This document shows, piece after piece, positions 47,064 through 55,973 of a DNA stretch of 64,000 bases. The position numbers and the translations under genes are program-made. The notes beneath the pieces are model-generated. The model was not told where the DNA came from. It saw nothing but the letters and a program-made list of their open reading frames with translations, and ran no database searches. Numbering within the stretch: position 1 is the first letter of the stretch; each line of letters starts with the position of its first letter. The stretch is from Halobacteriovoraceae bacterium (GTDB taxonomy: Bacteria > Bdellovibrionota > Bacteriovoracia > Bacteriovoracales > Bacteriovoracaceae), in assembly GCA_020635115.1 (NCBI GenBank), contig JACKAK010000003.1, positions 372,001 through 436,000 on the forward strand, read 5' to 3'.

Positions 47064-49708
47064 GAAGTAATTTGAGAAACAATTTCAAATAGATTTTTTG
47101 AAAGATTCTGTTCATTCTTTAGTCTTTCTAATTCAATTTTCATTTCATTTTGTAAATTAATTTCTAACTTTTTAAAAATTCTAAAAGCATTAAACATTCT
47201 AGCAGATACATCTGGATTGTACTTGTCTATTTCAAGTATTCTATCAATCATTATTTTATAACCATGTCCATTTTCTTGATGAAATAATTTGTCATTTTGA
47301 TTTGCAAAAGTAGTGTAAAGAGATCTAAGAAAATTTGGAACCTTTTTATCGAAGGCAGGATTATTTGCCAGATCAATTAAAAATTTTAAAGATGGATCGT
47401 GAGTTTGAGTTGCCTTTAGTGCGAACCATTTTTGGATAACAAGTGGTTCATCTTTCCATTTTTTATAGAAAGAGTCTAAAGCTAATTCAGTTTTGTCACA
47501 CTTAATTTTGGCCAGGCAAGAAAGAGAGGCCAATTCATCAGTCATATTGTTTGAATTGATAAACTGTTGATAAGCAAGGTCTATATACTCTGGGTTTTCT
47601 GTACTTGTTAAAAAACTCAAACAGATATTTTTAAGCTCCCTTTTCCCCATGGATTTAGATGATAAATCAAAAGTGTCTGTTTTAAACTCATTATATAATT
47701 TAAAAAGAAATTCTTGATGAGACTGCCCTAAAGTTTTGATTGAACCTTCTCTGGCCATTAACAATTTATGAATATCAATTGGAAGTGATCTATTAGACAT
47801 TTCCTGTTTTAAAAGGGCCATACTTGGTAAATCAAGACAAGAGGCCTTTATACTATGGCCTAAAGAATCGTCATATAGTATTGATCCAAAGGACTCAATA
47901 TAAAATGGATCTAGAGATAATTCTTTTTGCTCCTTTAATAAATCAACGTTTTGCATAATTGCATCAGTGGCCAATATTTGAGATGATTCAAACCGATTAA
48001 ATTCATCTGTATCATTTTTCATTAAAAAGATATGGTCACTTACAGGACGATCATGCTTTACTATAATTGGACAACTGAACTGCCTATTAAAAGATAAAAT
48101 TGGTCTGTGTTCGAGATTAAGAAAAGTAGCTTTTTCTTTGTTTTCTTTTAGATGCCATATTTTTTTTGTTTTATCTAAGTTTGGTAAACTTTCAAGAGTC
48201 TCAGGAAATATCTCATTTCCTTGAGAATCAAATAAGCAAAATAAAACTGGAAGATGACAAGGCCGCCATGATTCTCCATAGGTTTTCATTTCACAAGTTT
48301 GTTCTAACTCAAGAGTATATTTTTTCGAGGTTTCGTCATAAAGTTCATTAATTTTTACGATTGGTGTTCCGGCCTGATCATACCATCTTTTAAAGTGTGT
48401 TAAGTCAGTTCCATTTGCAATTTCCATTGCGTGGACAAAATCATCTGTCGTTACGGCCTGGCCATCATAGAGTTCAAAATATTTATCCATTCCTTTTCGA
48501 AATCCTTCTTTTCCTACAATTTTTTCAATCATCCTGATGATTTCAGCACCTTTTTCATAAATTGTAGTTGTATAAAAATTATCAATTTGGATATATGACT
48601 TAGGTTTAATTGGATGAGCAGTCGGCCCTGAATCCTCTACAAATTGCGTCGATCTTAATTTCAGAACGTCCTTAATTCTCTGTACACTGCGACTGTTCAT
48701 ATCAGAACTAAATTCTTGGTCTCGATATACAGTTAGTCCTTCTTTCAAAGTTAATTGGAACCAGTCTCGGCATGTAATACGGTTTCCAGTCCAATTATGA
48801 AAATATTCGTGACCAATGACACTTTCTATTCCTAGAAAATCATCATCTGTTGCTGTATCTTTTCTGGCAAGTACATAAGCAGAATTAAAAATATTAAGTC
48901 CCTTATTTTCCATCGCCCCCATATTAAAACTATTAACTGCCACTATCATATACATATCAAGATCATACTCAAGACCAAACTTTTCTTCATCCCACTTCAT
49001 TGAATTTTTTAGAGATCTCATCGCGTGATCACATTTTCCTTCGTTACCTTTATCACAATAAATTTCAATATCTATTTTTTTCTTATTAATACTAGTTACA
49101 TAAACATCTCTTACAACTGAAAGATCACCGGCAACAAGTGCAAATAAATAACTAGGTTTTTTAAAAGGATCTTCCCAAATTGTCCAATGCCTACCATCAC
49201 CTAATTCTCCGCTATCAACTTTATTGCCATTAGACAGGAGAACAGGAAACTTATTCTTATGTGCTATCAGTTTTGTACGATACTTTGTCATAACATCAGG
49301 TCGATCTAAAAAATAGGTTATCCGCCTAAATCCTTCGGCCTCACATTGCGTACACAAAATATCAGAACTCATATAAAGTCCTAAAAGAGAAGTATTTTTG
49401 CTTGGGTAAATGATTGTTTTAATCGTTAATGTAAAGCACTCAGGAACTTCAAAAATTTCAAGAGTTGTACTTGTTAATTTAAATGAAGATTTATCAAGCT
49501 TATTACCATTGATTTCCACAGACACAAGATCTTGCTGTTCACCATTTAAGACTAGTTTTTTCTGATGACTAAATTTAGTATACACTGCCTTACTCGTAAC
49601 ATATGTTTTCTTAGCATCCAGTTCGAATTCTAATTCTAAAGATTCTATTTCAAAGTCACTTTTTGTATAATCTATTAATTTGATTGTGCTATTTTTTGGT
49701 GAACTCAT
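47060..49708 (-). CDS. pepN: Aminopeptidase N
   Basis: This is an M1-family zinc aminopeptidase of 882 residues from the ATG at 49708, which has AAAGGA five bases upstream; a TTG at 49729 would add seven residues. The exopeptidase motif GAMENKGLNIFN and the zinc site HEYFHNW (His300, His304, with Glu323 in LKEGLTVYRDQEF) are intact and numbered almost as in E. coli PepN. The N-terminal FLDRPDVMTKY, DUF3458 Ig-like domain and C-terminal helical array fit the gamma-proteobacterial-type PepN. It trims N-terminal residues from peptides in the cytoplasm. Confidence 0.97.
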   Translation of the reverse strand: MSSPKNSTIKLIDYTKSDFEIESLELEFELDAKKTYVTSKAVYTKFSHQKKLVLNGEQQDLVSVEINGNKLDKSSFKLTSTTLEIFEVPECFTLTIKTIIYPSKNTSLLGLYMSSDILCTQCEAEGFRRITYFLDRPDVMTKYRTKLIAHKNKFPVLLSNGNKVDSGELGDGRHWTIWEDPFKKPSYLFALVAGDLSVVRDVYVTSINKKKIDIEIYCDKGNEGKCDHAMRSLKNSMKWDEEKFGLEYDLDMYMIVAVNSFNMGAMENKGLNIFNSAYVLARKDTATDDDFLGIESVIGHEYFHNWTGNRITCRDWFQLTLKEGLTVYRDQEFSSDMNSRSVQRIKDVLKLRSTQFVEDSGPTAHPIKPKSYIQIDNFYTTTIYEKGAEIIRMIEKIVGKEGFRKGMDKYFELYDGQAVTTDDFVHAMEIANGTDLTHFKRWYDQAGTPIVKINELYDETSKKYTLELEQTCEMKTYGESWRPCHLPVLFCLFDSQGNEIFPETLESLPNLDKTKKIWHLKENKEKATFLNLEHRPILSFNRQFSCPIIVKHDRPVSDHIFLMKNDTDEFNRFESSQILATDAIMQNVDLLKEQKELSLDPFYIESFGSILYDDSLGHSIKASCLDLPSMALLKQEMSNRSLPIDIHKLLMAREGSIKTLGQSHQEFLFKLYNEFKTDTFDLSSKSMGKRELKNICLSFLTSTENPEYIDLAYQQFINSNNMTDELASLSCLAKIKCDKTELALDSFYKKWKDEPLVIQKWFALKATQTHDPSLKFLIDLANNPAFDKKVPNFLRSLYTTFANQNDKLFHQENGHGYKIMIDRILEIDKYNPDVSARMFNAFRIFKKLEINLQNEMKIELERLKNEQNLSKNLFEIVSQITS

Positions 49709-49827
49709 AAATTTCCTTTTATTAATCAAAACGTGAGTCGAGTGGGCAAAATATTAGACAATTTAAACTAATGATGCAAAACATTTAGTTCAAACCTCAT
49801 ATATTTACAGGTACTTGCAAAAAATAC

Positions 49828-49854
49828 TAAATTAATCAAATATAGACCCGATAA
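49828..49854 (+). promoter_or_regulatory. Sigma-28 (FliA)-type promoter of the PilZ gene
   Basis: TAAATTAA (49828-49835), 11 bases, CCCGATAA (49847-49854): seven of eight consensus -10 bases and exact spacing, starting 38 bp before the ATG. It parallels the chemoreceptor promoter at 24166 and fits the known FliA control of ycgR in enterics. Confidence 0.7.
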
Positions 49855-49891
49855 GGTATTAGGTTAGACAAAGCACCAGAGATGATGAACA

Positions 49892-50707
49892 ATGTTTGAT
49901 AATGCCAACTCTAAATTCTATTTTAATAAACTCGAAAAAAATGAGTATGAAAATCTCTTTAAATCAGTCGTAAAAAATCATTGTGAAATTGAAATCTGGC
50001 ATAAAGATAGAGAGGATTCCGTTGAGCAATTTAAAGTTGCAGAACTTTCTAAAGTCAAAAATGGCCTAATTCTTAAAAAAAGTGGGCCATTACTTAAACA
50101 GTTGATTAAGTCTCCATTGACGAACAATTTGGTACTTTTGAAGATTAATTTTGAAAAATATTTATATTTTTCTGCAGGATATTTAACTTTCAATTCTGAC
50201 AATGGTGATTATACGATTCAAATCGATCATGAAATTTTTAAAAGTCAGCAAAGACAAGATTATAGATGGATTAATAATAATTTTAATTACGTAAGACTTA
50301 TTGCAAATAACTCAGAGATAAATGTATTTGATATTTCAGCTGGTGGTTTATCTATATTTGTAAATGAGAAGGAAATAAATTTTTTTGCTAAAGGTACAAT
50401 TCTTGAGAATTGTGTGGTTTATTTTCAAGCTGATAAGTTTGTTATCCCGAATGCTGAAATTGTTGGTCATTGGGATCTCTTAGAAGAAGAAAAAGTTGTC
50501 TATTTAAGAGTTATGGGGCAGCGGTCCTATCAAAATAGTAGTCTAAATAAGGACCAAAGTAGTATTTCAACAAGTCAGACAAAAAAAGTTGGAATTAAAT
50601 TTTTAAATCTTACAAAAGAAGTTGAAGAAGGACTTTACCGTACTATAAACCAGGCCGCACGCGTAGAGGCCATAAAGAAAAATCTTCTTAATAAAAAAGC
50701 TAGTTAG
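49892..50707 (+). CDS. YcgR-like PilZ-domain protein (c-di-GMP receptor)
   Basis: The 271-residue cytoplasmic protein has an N-terminal YcgR-type domain (about 1-115) and a PilZ domain with both c-di-GMP motifs: RxxxR as R121-QDY-R125, and DxSxxG as D147-ISAG-G152 in FDISAGGLSI. YcgR binds c-di-GMP and brakes the flagellar motor. The sigma-28-type promoter directly upstream supports a motility role here. A serine/glutamine-rich insert (about 210-230) interrupts the C-terminal part. The stop is immediately followed by that of the convergent thioredoxin-like gene. Confidence 0.88.
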   Translation: MFDNANSKFYFNKLEKNEYENLFKSVVKNHCEIEIWHKDREDSVEQFKVAELSKVKNGLILKKSGPLLKQLIKSPLTNNLVLLKINFEKYLYFSAGYLTFNSDNGDYTIQIDHEIFKSQQRQDYRWINNNFNYVRLIANNSEINVFDISAGGLSIFVNEKEINFFAKGTILENCVVYFQADKFVIPNAEIVGHWDLLEEEKVVYLRVMGQRSYQNSSLNKDQSSISTSQTKKVGIKFLNLTKEVEEGLYRTINQAARVEAIKKNLLNKKAS

Positions 50708-51262
50708 TTATTTCCACTTGATATTACATCCCATACTAGGAATAATTTTGTCAGGATAGCTCACCCCTTCCAACAAACACTCTAAAGCAAACTTCAAATC
50801 TTTTCCACTAACCTCCACCTCATTTCCAGGTCTAGAGTCATCGAACCGACCTGCGTAATAAAGCTCTTTTTTATGGTTATAGACAAAAAATTCGGGAGTG
50901 CATGACGCGTGAAAAGTACGCGCAACTTCTTGAGATTCGTCAAACACATAAGGAAAACCAAATTGGTTTTTTTTAGCAATTTCAAGCATCTTATGGGGAT
51001 GATCCTCAGGGTAACTCTTTATATTGTTTGAATTAATAGCTAGAACTGCAAAATTTTGTTCTATTGCGCTATTTAATACCTTTACAAGCTCAATTAATAT
51101 GTTTTTCACATATGGACAATGATTACAAATGAAACATACGATAAGCCCACTTTTGCCGACAATCATTTCACTAGTATAAGTTTGTCTTCCATCTGAAGAA
51201 GTTATTTTAAAATCTGGCAAAATCTGTGGAAGATTCTCTAAATCAGTATAGGTTAAGGCCAT
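50708..51262 (-). CDS. Thioredoxin-fold peroxiredoxin-like protein
   Basis: The 184-residue protein has a thioredoxin/AhpC-TSA fold with active-site-like C46-NH-C49 in ICNHCPYVK. It also shows the family blocks LAINSNNIKSYPEDHP, FPYVFDESQEVARTF, CTPEFFVYN and YAGRFDDSRPGN. This subgroup, widespread and annotated only as thioredoxin family protein, lacks a signal peptide. A cytoplasmic thiol-redox role is likely; the substrate is unknown. Confidence 0.88.
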   Translation of the reverse strand: MALTYTDLENLPQILPDFKITSSDGRQTYTSEMIVGKSGLIVCFICNHCPYVKNILIELVKVLNSAIEQNFAVLAINSNNIKSYPEDHPHKMLEIAKKNQFGFPYVFDESQEVARTFHASCTPEFFVYNHKKELYYAGRFDDSRPGNEVEVSGKDLKFALECLLEGVSYPDKIIPSMGCNIKWK

Positions 51263-51673
51263 TACAATCCCTGTGTAAAAATTATTTTGCTGGAATATAT
51301 AATGATGGCCAGAAATTTGAAAATATACTAGTGGTTTCTAAGTCTTTTTATCTTATGTTGACCAACTTATTTTAATGAGGTTTTTGACTTGTTAGCACAT
51401 ATTACTATACTTAATTTTCTATGTTTCATCCGCTACAAATAACGCACAATACCACACATTTAAAGTTTAAATTAATAAGAACTACAAAATGTAAGAAAAA
51501 AAAGCTTTAGAATTTTTTATATGGCCTTTAGAATAAAGATATAGAGTCATTTTTGACACACGATCGACGTTTGAAAGAGGATTTGGATAACGTCGATTTT
51601 TGCAGATATCCTTTTCACTGTCCGAGCATTTAGATATCATACCCCACATTTTTAATTATCCTATGGAGGAAAG
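51263..51673. other. 411-bp intergenic region between thioredoxin-like gene and aldolase
   Basis: The stretch holds the promoter of the minus-strand thioredoxin-like gene and the long leader of the aldolase gene. The only clear structure is the hairpin with T tract at 51563-51601. I see no open frame of note. No plus-strand gene ends before the hairpin, so it may end a small RNA or attenuate the leader. Confidence 0.6.
51563..51601 (+). terminator. Orphan terminator-like hairpin in the aldolase leader
   Basis: A perfect 9-bp inverted repeat, ATCGACGTT (51563-51571) and AACGTCGAT (51589-51597), has a 17-base loop and is followed by TTTTT in plus orientation. It lies about 73 bp before the aldolase start. 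No T tract is present in the other orientation. Confidence 0.55.
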
Positions 51674-52726
51674 ATGAAATTTAGGCCAGGTGTTATCTAT
51701 GGAGATGAACTCGTAAAACTCTATCAGTATGCAAAAGAAAACCAATTTGCTCTACCCGCTGTTAATGTTGTCGGTACGAATTCTATCAATGCTGTTCTTG
51801 AAACCGCAAAGAACCTTAACCGTCCCGTGATTATTCAGTTTTCAAATGGTGGAGGTCACTTCATGGCCGGAAAAGGATTAAATAATGAAAATCAAAATGC
51901 GGCCATTACTGGAACAATATCAGGAGCACAGCATATTCATTTATTAGCAGAAAAATATGGTGTAAGTGTTGTTATTCATACAGATCATGCCGCAAAGAAT
52001 TTGTTACCTTGGATTGATGGTTTGTTAGAAGCTTCAGAAGATCATTTTGAGCGATATGGCAAACCTCTATTTAGTTCACATATGCTTGACTTGTCAGAAG
52101 AAACCCTACAAGAAAATTTAGAGATTTCATGTAGTTATTTTGAAAGAATGAATAAAATTAGTATTGGAATTGAAATTGAACTTGGCGTTACCGGTGGAGA
52201 AGAAGACGGTGTAGATAATACTGATATTGATAATTCAAAACTATATACACAACCAGAAGAAGTGTGTTTTGCTTATGAAAAATTAAGTTCTGTTGGCAAG
52301 AATTTCACAATCGCGGCCTCTTTTGGAAATGTTCATGGTGTCTATAAACCAGGAAACGTACAGTTAACTCCAAAAATACTGAAAAACTCTCAAGAGTTTA
52401 TTGAGAAGAAATTAGGAAAAAGTGCGAAGGAAGTTAATTTTGTTTTTCATGGAGGATCAGGCTCATCCCGAGAAGAAATTAGAGAGGCCATTTCTTATGG
52501 GGTTATCAAAATGAATATTGATACCGATATGCAGTGGGCATTTTGGGATGGTGTAAATAATTATTCAAAAGAAAAATCTGGATATTTACAGTCTCAAATT
52601 GGAAACCCTGAAGGAGATGATAAACCTAACAAGAAATACTACGACCCAAGAGTTTGGCTAAGAGAAGGTGAAAAGTCATTTATAGCTAGACTCAAACAAT
52701 CATTTGAAGATCTTAACAATATTTAA
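51674..52726 (+). CDS. fbaA: Class II fructose-bisphosphate aldolase
   Basis: The 350-residue zinc-dependent aldolase is of E. coli FbaA type (class IIA). HTDHAAKNLLPWIDGLLEA holds the first zinc histidine and catalytic Asp, EIELGVTGGEEDGVDN the glutamate loop, and NVHGVYKPGNVQL and NFVFHGGSGSS the other zinc and phosphate ligands. INIDTDMQWAFW-like MNIDTDMQWAFW is also present. It cleaves fructose 1,6-bisphosphate in glycolysis or condenses triose phosphates in gluconeogenesis. The strong TGGAGGA ribosome site suggests high expression. Confidence 0.97.
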   Translation: MKFRPGVIYGDELVKLYQYAKENQFALPAVNVVGTNSINAVLETAKNLNRPVIIQFSNGGGHFMAGKGLNNENQNAAITGTISGAQHIHLLAEKYGVSVVIHTDHAAKNLLPWIDGLLEASEDHFERYGKPLFSSHMLDLSEETLQENLEISCSYFERMNKISIGIEIELGVTGGEEDGVDNTDIDNSKLYTQPEEVCFAYEKLSSVGKNFTIAASFGNVHGVYKPGNVQLTPKILKNSQEFIEKKLGKSAKEVNFVFHGGSGSSREEIREAISYGVIKMNIDTDMQWAFWDGVNNYSKEKSGYLQSQIGNPEGDDKPNKKYYDPRVWLREGEKSFIARLKQSFEDLNNI

Positions 52727-52732
52727 TTGGCC

Positions 52733-52760
52733 AGACCTCTCTGTTAAGTTAGAGAGGTCT
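52733..52760. terminator. Bidirectional terminator after aldolase, overlapping the gltX 3' end
   Basis: AGACCTCTCT (52733-52742) and AGAGAGGTCT (52751-52760) form a perfect 10-bp stem with an 8-base loop. It lies 6 bp after the aldolase stop. The right arm and most of the loop are also the last codons of gltX, so one hairpin probably serves both convergent genes. Confidence 0.75.
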
Positions 52761-54180
52761 TTACATTCTTCTTTATATTTTCAATTGGTATCAAAGGCAC
52801 GAGTTTATTTAAGTCAGGCCCATGTCCTTGTCCAGTTAGGACAACTCTTGTTCCCATAAATAAGGGCCTTCCCTTAATCTTTAATTCTTTTTTCAGATAA
52901 TCCATCCATTCCTGCATTTGAACACTTGTTACTCTATCAGTGGTATTTTCTAATTGTGCATCTAAGTATTGTGAAATCTTTAATGTCGTTTCCCACGATA
53001 GAATTTCTTTGTACTCATCATTTTTTTCAATAACATTACTAAAAATTGATTTGAGATGCTCTTCAATATCGGAAAAAATTTGAATTTTATCACGAAACAA
53101 ATCTGCGAGAGAATTTTTCCACTCTATCGACTGCTGATGATAGGGAGAAGTAGAACAAACAACCTGGTCAAAATTCATGATAAGTTGTTCTGTTGTGAGT
53201 TTTCTTAAATGCTGTTCATTAAAATAATTTAGTTTTTTAATGTCATATAAGGCCGGGGACTTACTAAAACGAGTCAAATCAAATATATTTGCAACCTCGT
53301 CAAGGGAGAAAATATCCTTCTCTTCAGGGTGAGACCAGCCTAACAAAAGTAAATAATTCATGAGTGCTTCAGGAAGATAATGTTGTTCTCTGTACTGGGC
53401 CACAGAAGTTGCCCCATGTCTTTTAGAAAGTTTCTGCCGATCTTCTCCAACCAATAGAGATACATGTGCAAATTCCGGAGGTTTTACTCCAAGAGATTCA
53501 TAAATCATTAACTGCCTTACAGTATTATTAAGGTGTTCTTCAGCTCTTATCACATGTGAAATCTTCATAAGATGGTCATCAATAGCACAACAAAAATTAA
53601 ACGTTGGCATTTCATTAGATCTTAAAATAACAAAATCTCCCACCATGTCTTCGTTATAAGTGACGTTCCCTCTGACAATATCGTTTAAAGTATATTTTTT
53701 TTGTGGATTCTTGAAACGGATGACGTATTCATCTCCAGCATCCATTTTCTTTTTTGCTTCAGCTTTTGGAAGATCTCTATATTTTCCGTGATAAATATGT
53801 GGGGCCTTCTTTTCAGTATTAGCTTGTTCAGTAAGTTTTTCTAATTCACTTGTGGTTAAAAAACAAGGATAGGCATGCCCGGATTCTATCAAATCAAAAG
53901 CATACTTTTTATAAATTTCTTTTCTTTCTGATTGGCGATAAGGCCCGTATTCTCCACCATTATCAGGGCCTTCATCCCATGTTATCCCACACCAATTTAA
54001 ATCATCTATCATTTTGATTTCTGAATCTTTAGTACTTCTTTCTAGGTCAGTGTCCTCTATTCTAAGAATAAATTTTCCGTTTTTTGCCTTAGCAAAAAGA
54101 TAGGAATATAAAGCTGTCCTTGCTCCACCAATATGGAGTAGTCCAGTCGGACTAGGGGCAAATCGTACACGTATAGTCAT
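52744..54180 (-). CDS. gltX: Glutamyl-tRNA synthetase
   Basis: The 478-residue class I synthetase has the HIGH motif as HIGG (residues 16-19 in APSPTGLLHIGGART), KMSKS as KLSKR (250-254), and the family blocks RIEDTDLERS, YRQSERKEIY and GDFVILRSNEMPTFNFCCAIDDH. It charges tRNA-Glu, possibly also tRNA-Gln. The length is typical. Its C-terminal codons contribute to the aldolase terminator hairpin. Confidence 0.97.
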   Translation of the reverse strand: MTIRVRFAPSPTGLLHIGGARTALYSYLFAKAKNGKFILRIEDTDLERSTKDSEIKMIDDLNWCGITWDEGPDNGGEYGPYRQSERKEIYKKYAFDLIESGHAYPCFLTTSELEKLTEQANTEKKAPHIYHGKYRDLPKAEAKKKMDAGDEYVIRFKNPQKKYTLNDIVRGNVTYNEDMVGDFVILRSNEMPTFNFCCAIDDHLMKISHVIRAEEHLNNTVRQLMIYESLGVKPPEFAHVSLLVGEDRQKLSKRHGATSVAQYREQHYLPEALMNYLLLLGWSHPEEKDIFSLDEVANIFDLTRFSKSPALYDIKKLNYFNEQHLRKLTTEQLIMNFDQVVCSTSPYHQQSIEWKNSLADLFRDKIQIFSDIEEHLKSIFSNVIEKNDEYKEILSWETTLKISQYLDAQLENTTDRVTSVQMQEWMDYLKKELKIKGRPLFMGTRVVLTGQGHGPDLNKLVPLIPIENIKKNVKTSLT

Positions 54181-54309
54181 AAATTTTCCTTTTTCAGACT
54201 ATCTACCATTTCCGCAAAATATTGAAAAGTATAAATACCAAGGTGCGTCTATATTCAATTGACGAATGATAGCTTCTTTGAAGGCAAGGAATTGAAAGAT
54301 ACTTATAAT

Positions 54310-54849
54310 TTAGAACAAACTAGAAAAAACATATCGAATTCCGGCCTCATACCCAAGAACAGAATAAATATTATCACCTGCATAGTAACTCAAATTTAAA
54401 AAAGTGGTCCATCGATCGTTAAAATCGTAATAAATTCCAAGACCTGCGTAATACGCATAGTATGTGTCATTAATAAGTTGAGATAAAGTCAAACTGGACG
54501 AAGTCGTATAACTGGCCTTGACTCTTTGGGCAAGTGCCCCAAATTTAGAATCTAACCAACTAAGTAGTCTATATCTTCCACCAATTCCATATTGAGTTGT
54601 ATTGAGTTCGATATTGAATAGGGCCCCTTGTTCTATATGTGTGTTTTCTAAATTTGATTGACGCCAAAACGCCTCAACTGACCAACTTGTCCACTGCCAT
54701 CCCATTGCAATCCCTGGAGCATACGCCTCTGCTTTATTGTAGAAGCCTGTATCGGAAACTACTTGATTTTGAGTATAGTCAAGAGCAGTATAAAAATCTG
54801 CTCCAAATGCCGAGTAGATAGAAAGAAGAAAGGCCAGAATGTATTTCAT
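54310..54849 (-). CDS. Small outer-membrane beta-barrel protein
   Basis: The 179-residue protein has a signal peptide (YILAFLLSIYSAFG) and about eight amphipathic aromatic strands (TALDYTQNQV, GIAMGWQWTSWSVEAFW, YGIGGRYRLLSW, YYAYYAGLGIYYDF, WTTFLNLSYYAGD). It ends GIRYVFSSLF with a terminal phenylalanine, as in OmpA/OmpW-like eight-stranded barrels. AAGGAG lies 6 bases before the ATG. The specific function is unknown. Confidence 0.8.
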   Translation of the reverse strand: MKYILAFLLSIYSAFGADFYTALDYTQNQVVSDTGFYNKAEAYAPGIAMGWQWTSWSVEAFWRQSNLENTHIEQGALFNIELNTTQYGIGGRYRLLSWLDSKFGALAQRVKASYTTSSSLTLSQLINDTYYAYYAGLGIYYDFNDRWTTFLNLSYYAGDNIYSVLGYEAGIRYVFSSLF

Positions 54850-54924
54850 AAAATCTCCTTAGGCGTTTTAATTATTACCTAGGGAGAAAGTTTTCTTAAG
54901 AGAGCAAAGTATTCCGGTTTTTTA

Positions 54925-55422
54925 CTAATTCAGGATATTAGATTCAAGATTATATTTTTTTTCAGTTTTTTGGCCCAATTCTGGTAAATAATCTGTATAG
55001 GGATCAAGATGAGGAAAATAAATTTTTGAAATCTGTTTTTTGTCTATATCTAAAACTATTTTTATCGGGTTTTCATCATTAATAAACTCAAATATTTTAT
55101 CACTATAATTTACAAAACTGTCACATTCTTTGTGATTAGAAAAATAAAACCTTCCAACTATGAGATTTGCAAAATTTTTATATTCGATGAACGATTCTGG
55201 TTTACTTTTTGGGCCGTCTTGAAACCTACAGGCCAAAACTTGTGTGATGCCATTTAGTGACATCAGATCATAAACCCTTCCTCCATTTACTGAAATGACA
55301 TCACTCGAGGGGTCAGCTTTTTCGATTGTGAGATGGATAAATTTTTTTTGAGGTGGGTAGTAAATTTGAGTCGCCAAGGCCACAGGCATAATTAAATAAG
55401 GTATCAACAATCTTCTAAACAT
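54925..55422 (-). CDS. Exported hypothetical protein
   Basis: The 165-residue protein has an N-terminal hydrophobic signal (LLIPYLIMPVALAT) followed by a soluble, mixed alpha/beta sequence with two cysteines (LACRF, KECDSF) that could form a disulfide. I recognise no family. It is a single gene between two other small minus-strand genes; a GGAGGGT site lies upstream of the ATG. Confidence 0.7.
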   Translation of the reverse strand: MFRRLLIPYLIMPVALATQIYYPPQKKFIHLTIEKADPSSDVISVNGGRVYDLMSLNGITQVLACRFQDGPKSKPESFIEYKNFANLIVGRFYFSNHKECDSFVNYSDKIFEFINDENPIKIVLDIDKKQISKIYFPHLDPYTDYLPELGQKTEKKYNLESNILN

Positions 55423-55516
55423 AACCCTCCAAATGTTTATAGACTGTATTTATGCCTTAGATTATTGACCTTATTGTCATGTAAATGTAGGCCCATAATC
55501 AAATTTTGTATTTTTT

Positions 55517-55546
55517 TAAGAGAAAAGTGGACCCTGATAGGCCCAC
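55517..55546 (-). terminator. Intrinsic terminator after the 55563-55973 gene
   Basis: On the minus strand GTGGGCCTATCAGGGTCCAC (55546-55527) folds into an 8-bp stem, two pairs being G-U, followed by TTTTCTCTT. It lies 16 bp after the upstream gene's stop. Confidence 0.65.
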
Positions 55547-55562
55547 TCCACGAGATATAATA

Positions 55563-55973
55563 TTAAAGAGACTTTTCGAGTAGAGTAAGAAGAGATTTTT
55601 TTCTATCTGCAATATTATCAACATTAGTGCACGTTTGGTGGTTCAATATTAAAGTATCACCTTCTAGAGAAACCCACTGTGAAGCTGACCAGATTTCTCC
55701 TTCATTTTTAATTACAATTTTTTTGAGTAAACCAGCAATTGCTTCTTTACCCATATCATCTGCACAGATTTCTTGAAGGGCACCAGTAAGTGGTTCAAAA
55801 TATACTTTTGGGATACTTGTAGCATAGAGGTGATCTTTTCCATCTTCAGCAAGTTGTTCCCAATGTACATTAATTTCAGGTTCATATCCCAAAATTGAGC
55901 AAATCTGATCCTTAATACCAGGAAATAAACTATCTTCAACTTCTTTTATAGCGCGTTTTTCTTTCAATCCCAT
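55563..55973 (-). CDS. Conserved-looking cytoplasmic hypothetical protein
   Basis: The 136-residue acidic protein has no signal or membrane segment. Its sequence (EINVHWEQLAEDG, YFEPLTGALQEICADDMGKEAI, LEGDTLILNHQTCTNVDNI) looks globular and well conserved, but I cannot name a family. An AAAAGGAGATCGT ribosome site lies before the ATG, and a terminator follows the gene, so it is a single-gene unit with clear expression signals. Confidence 0.75.
   Translation of the reverse strand: MGLKEKRAIKEVEDSLFPGIKDQICSILGYEPEINVHWEQLAEDGKDHLYATSIPKVYFEPLTGALQEICADDMGKEAIAGLLKKIVIKNEGEIWSASQWVSLEGDTLILNHQTCTNVDNIADRKKSLLTLLEKSL

Noticed and set aside
51553..51581. TTGACA at 51553 as the aldolase -35 box
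   Set aside because: No acceptable -10 box occurs 16-18 bp downstream; the position falls inside the hairpin.
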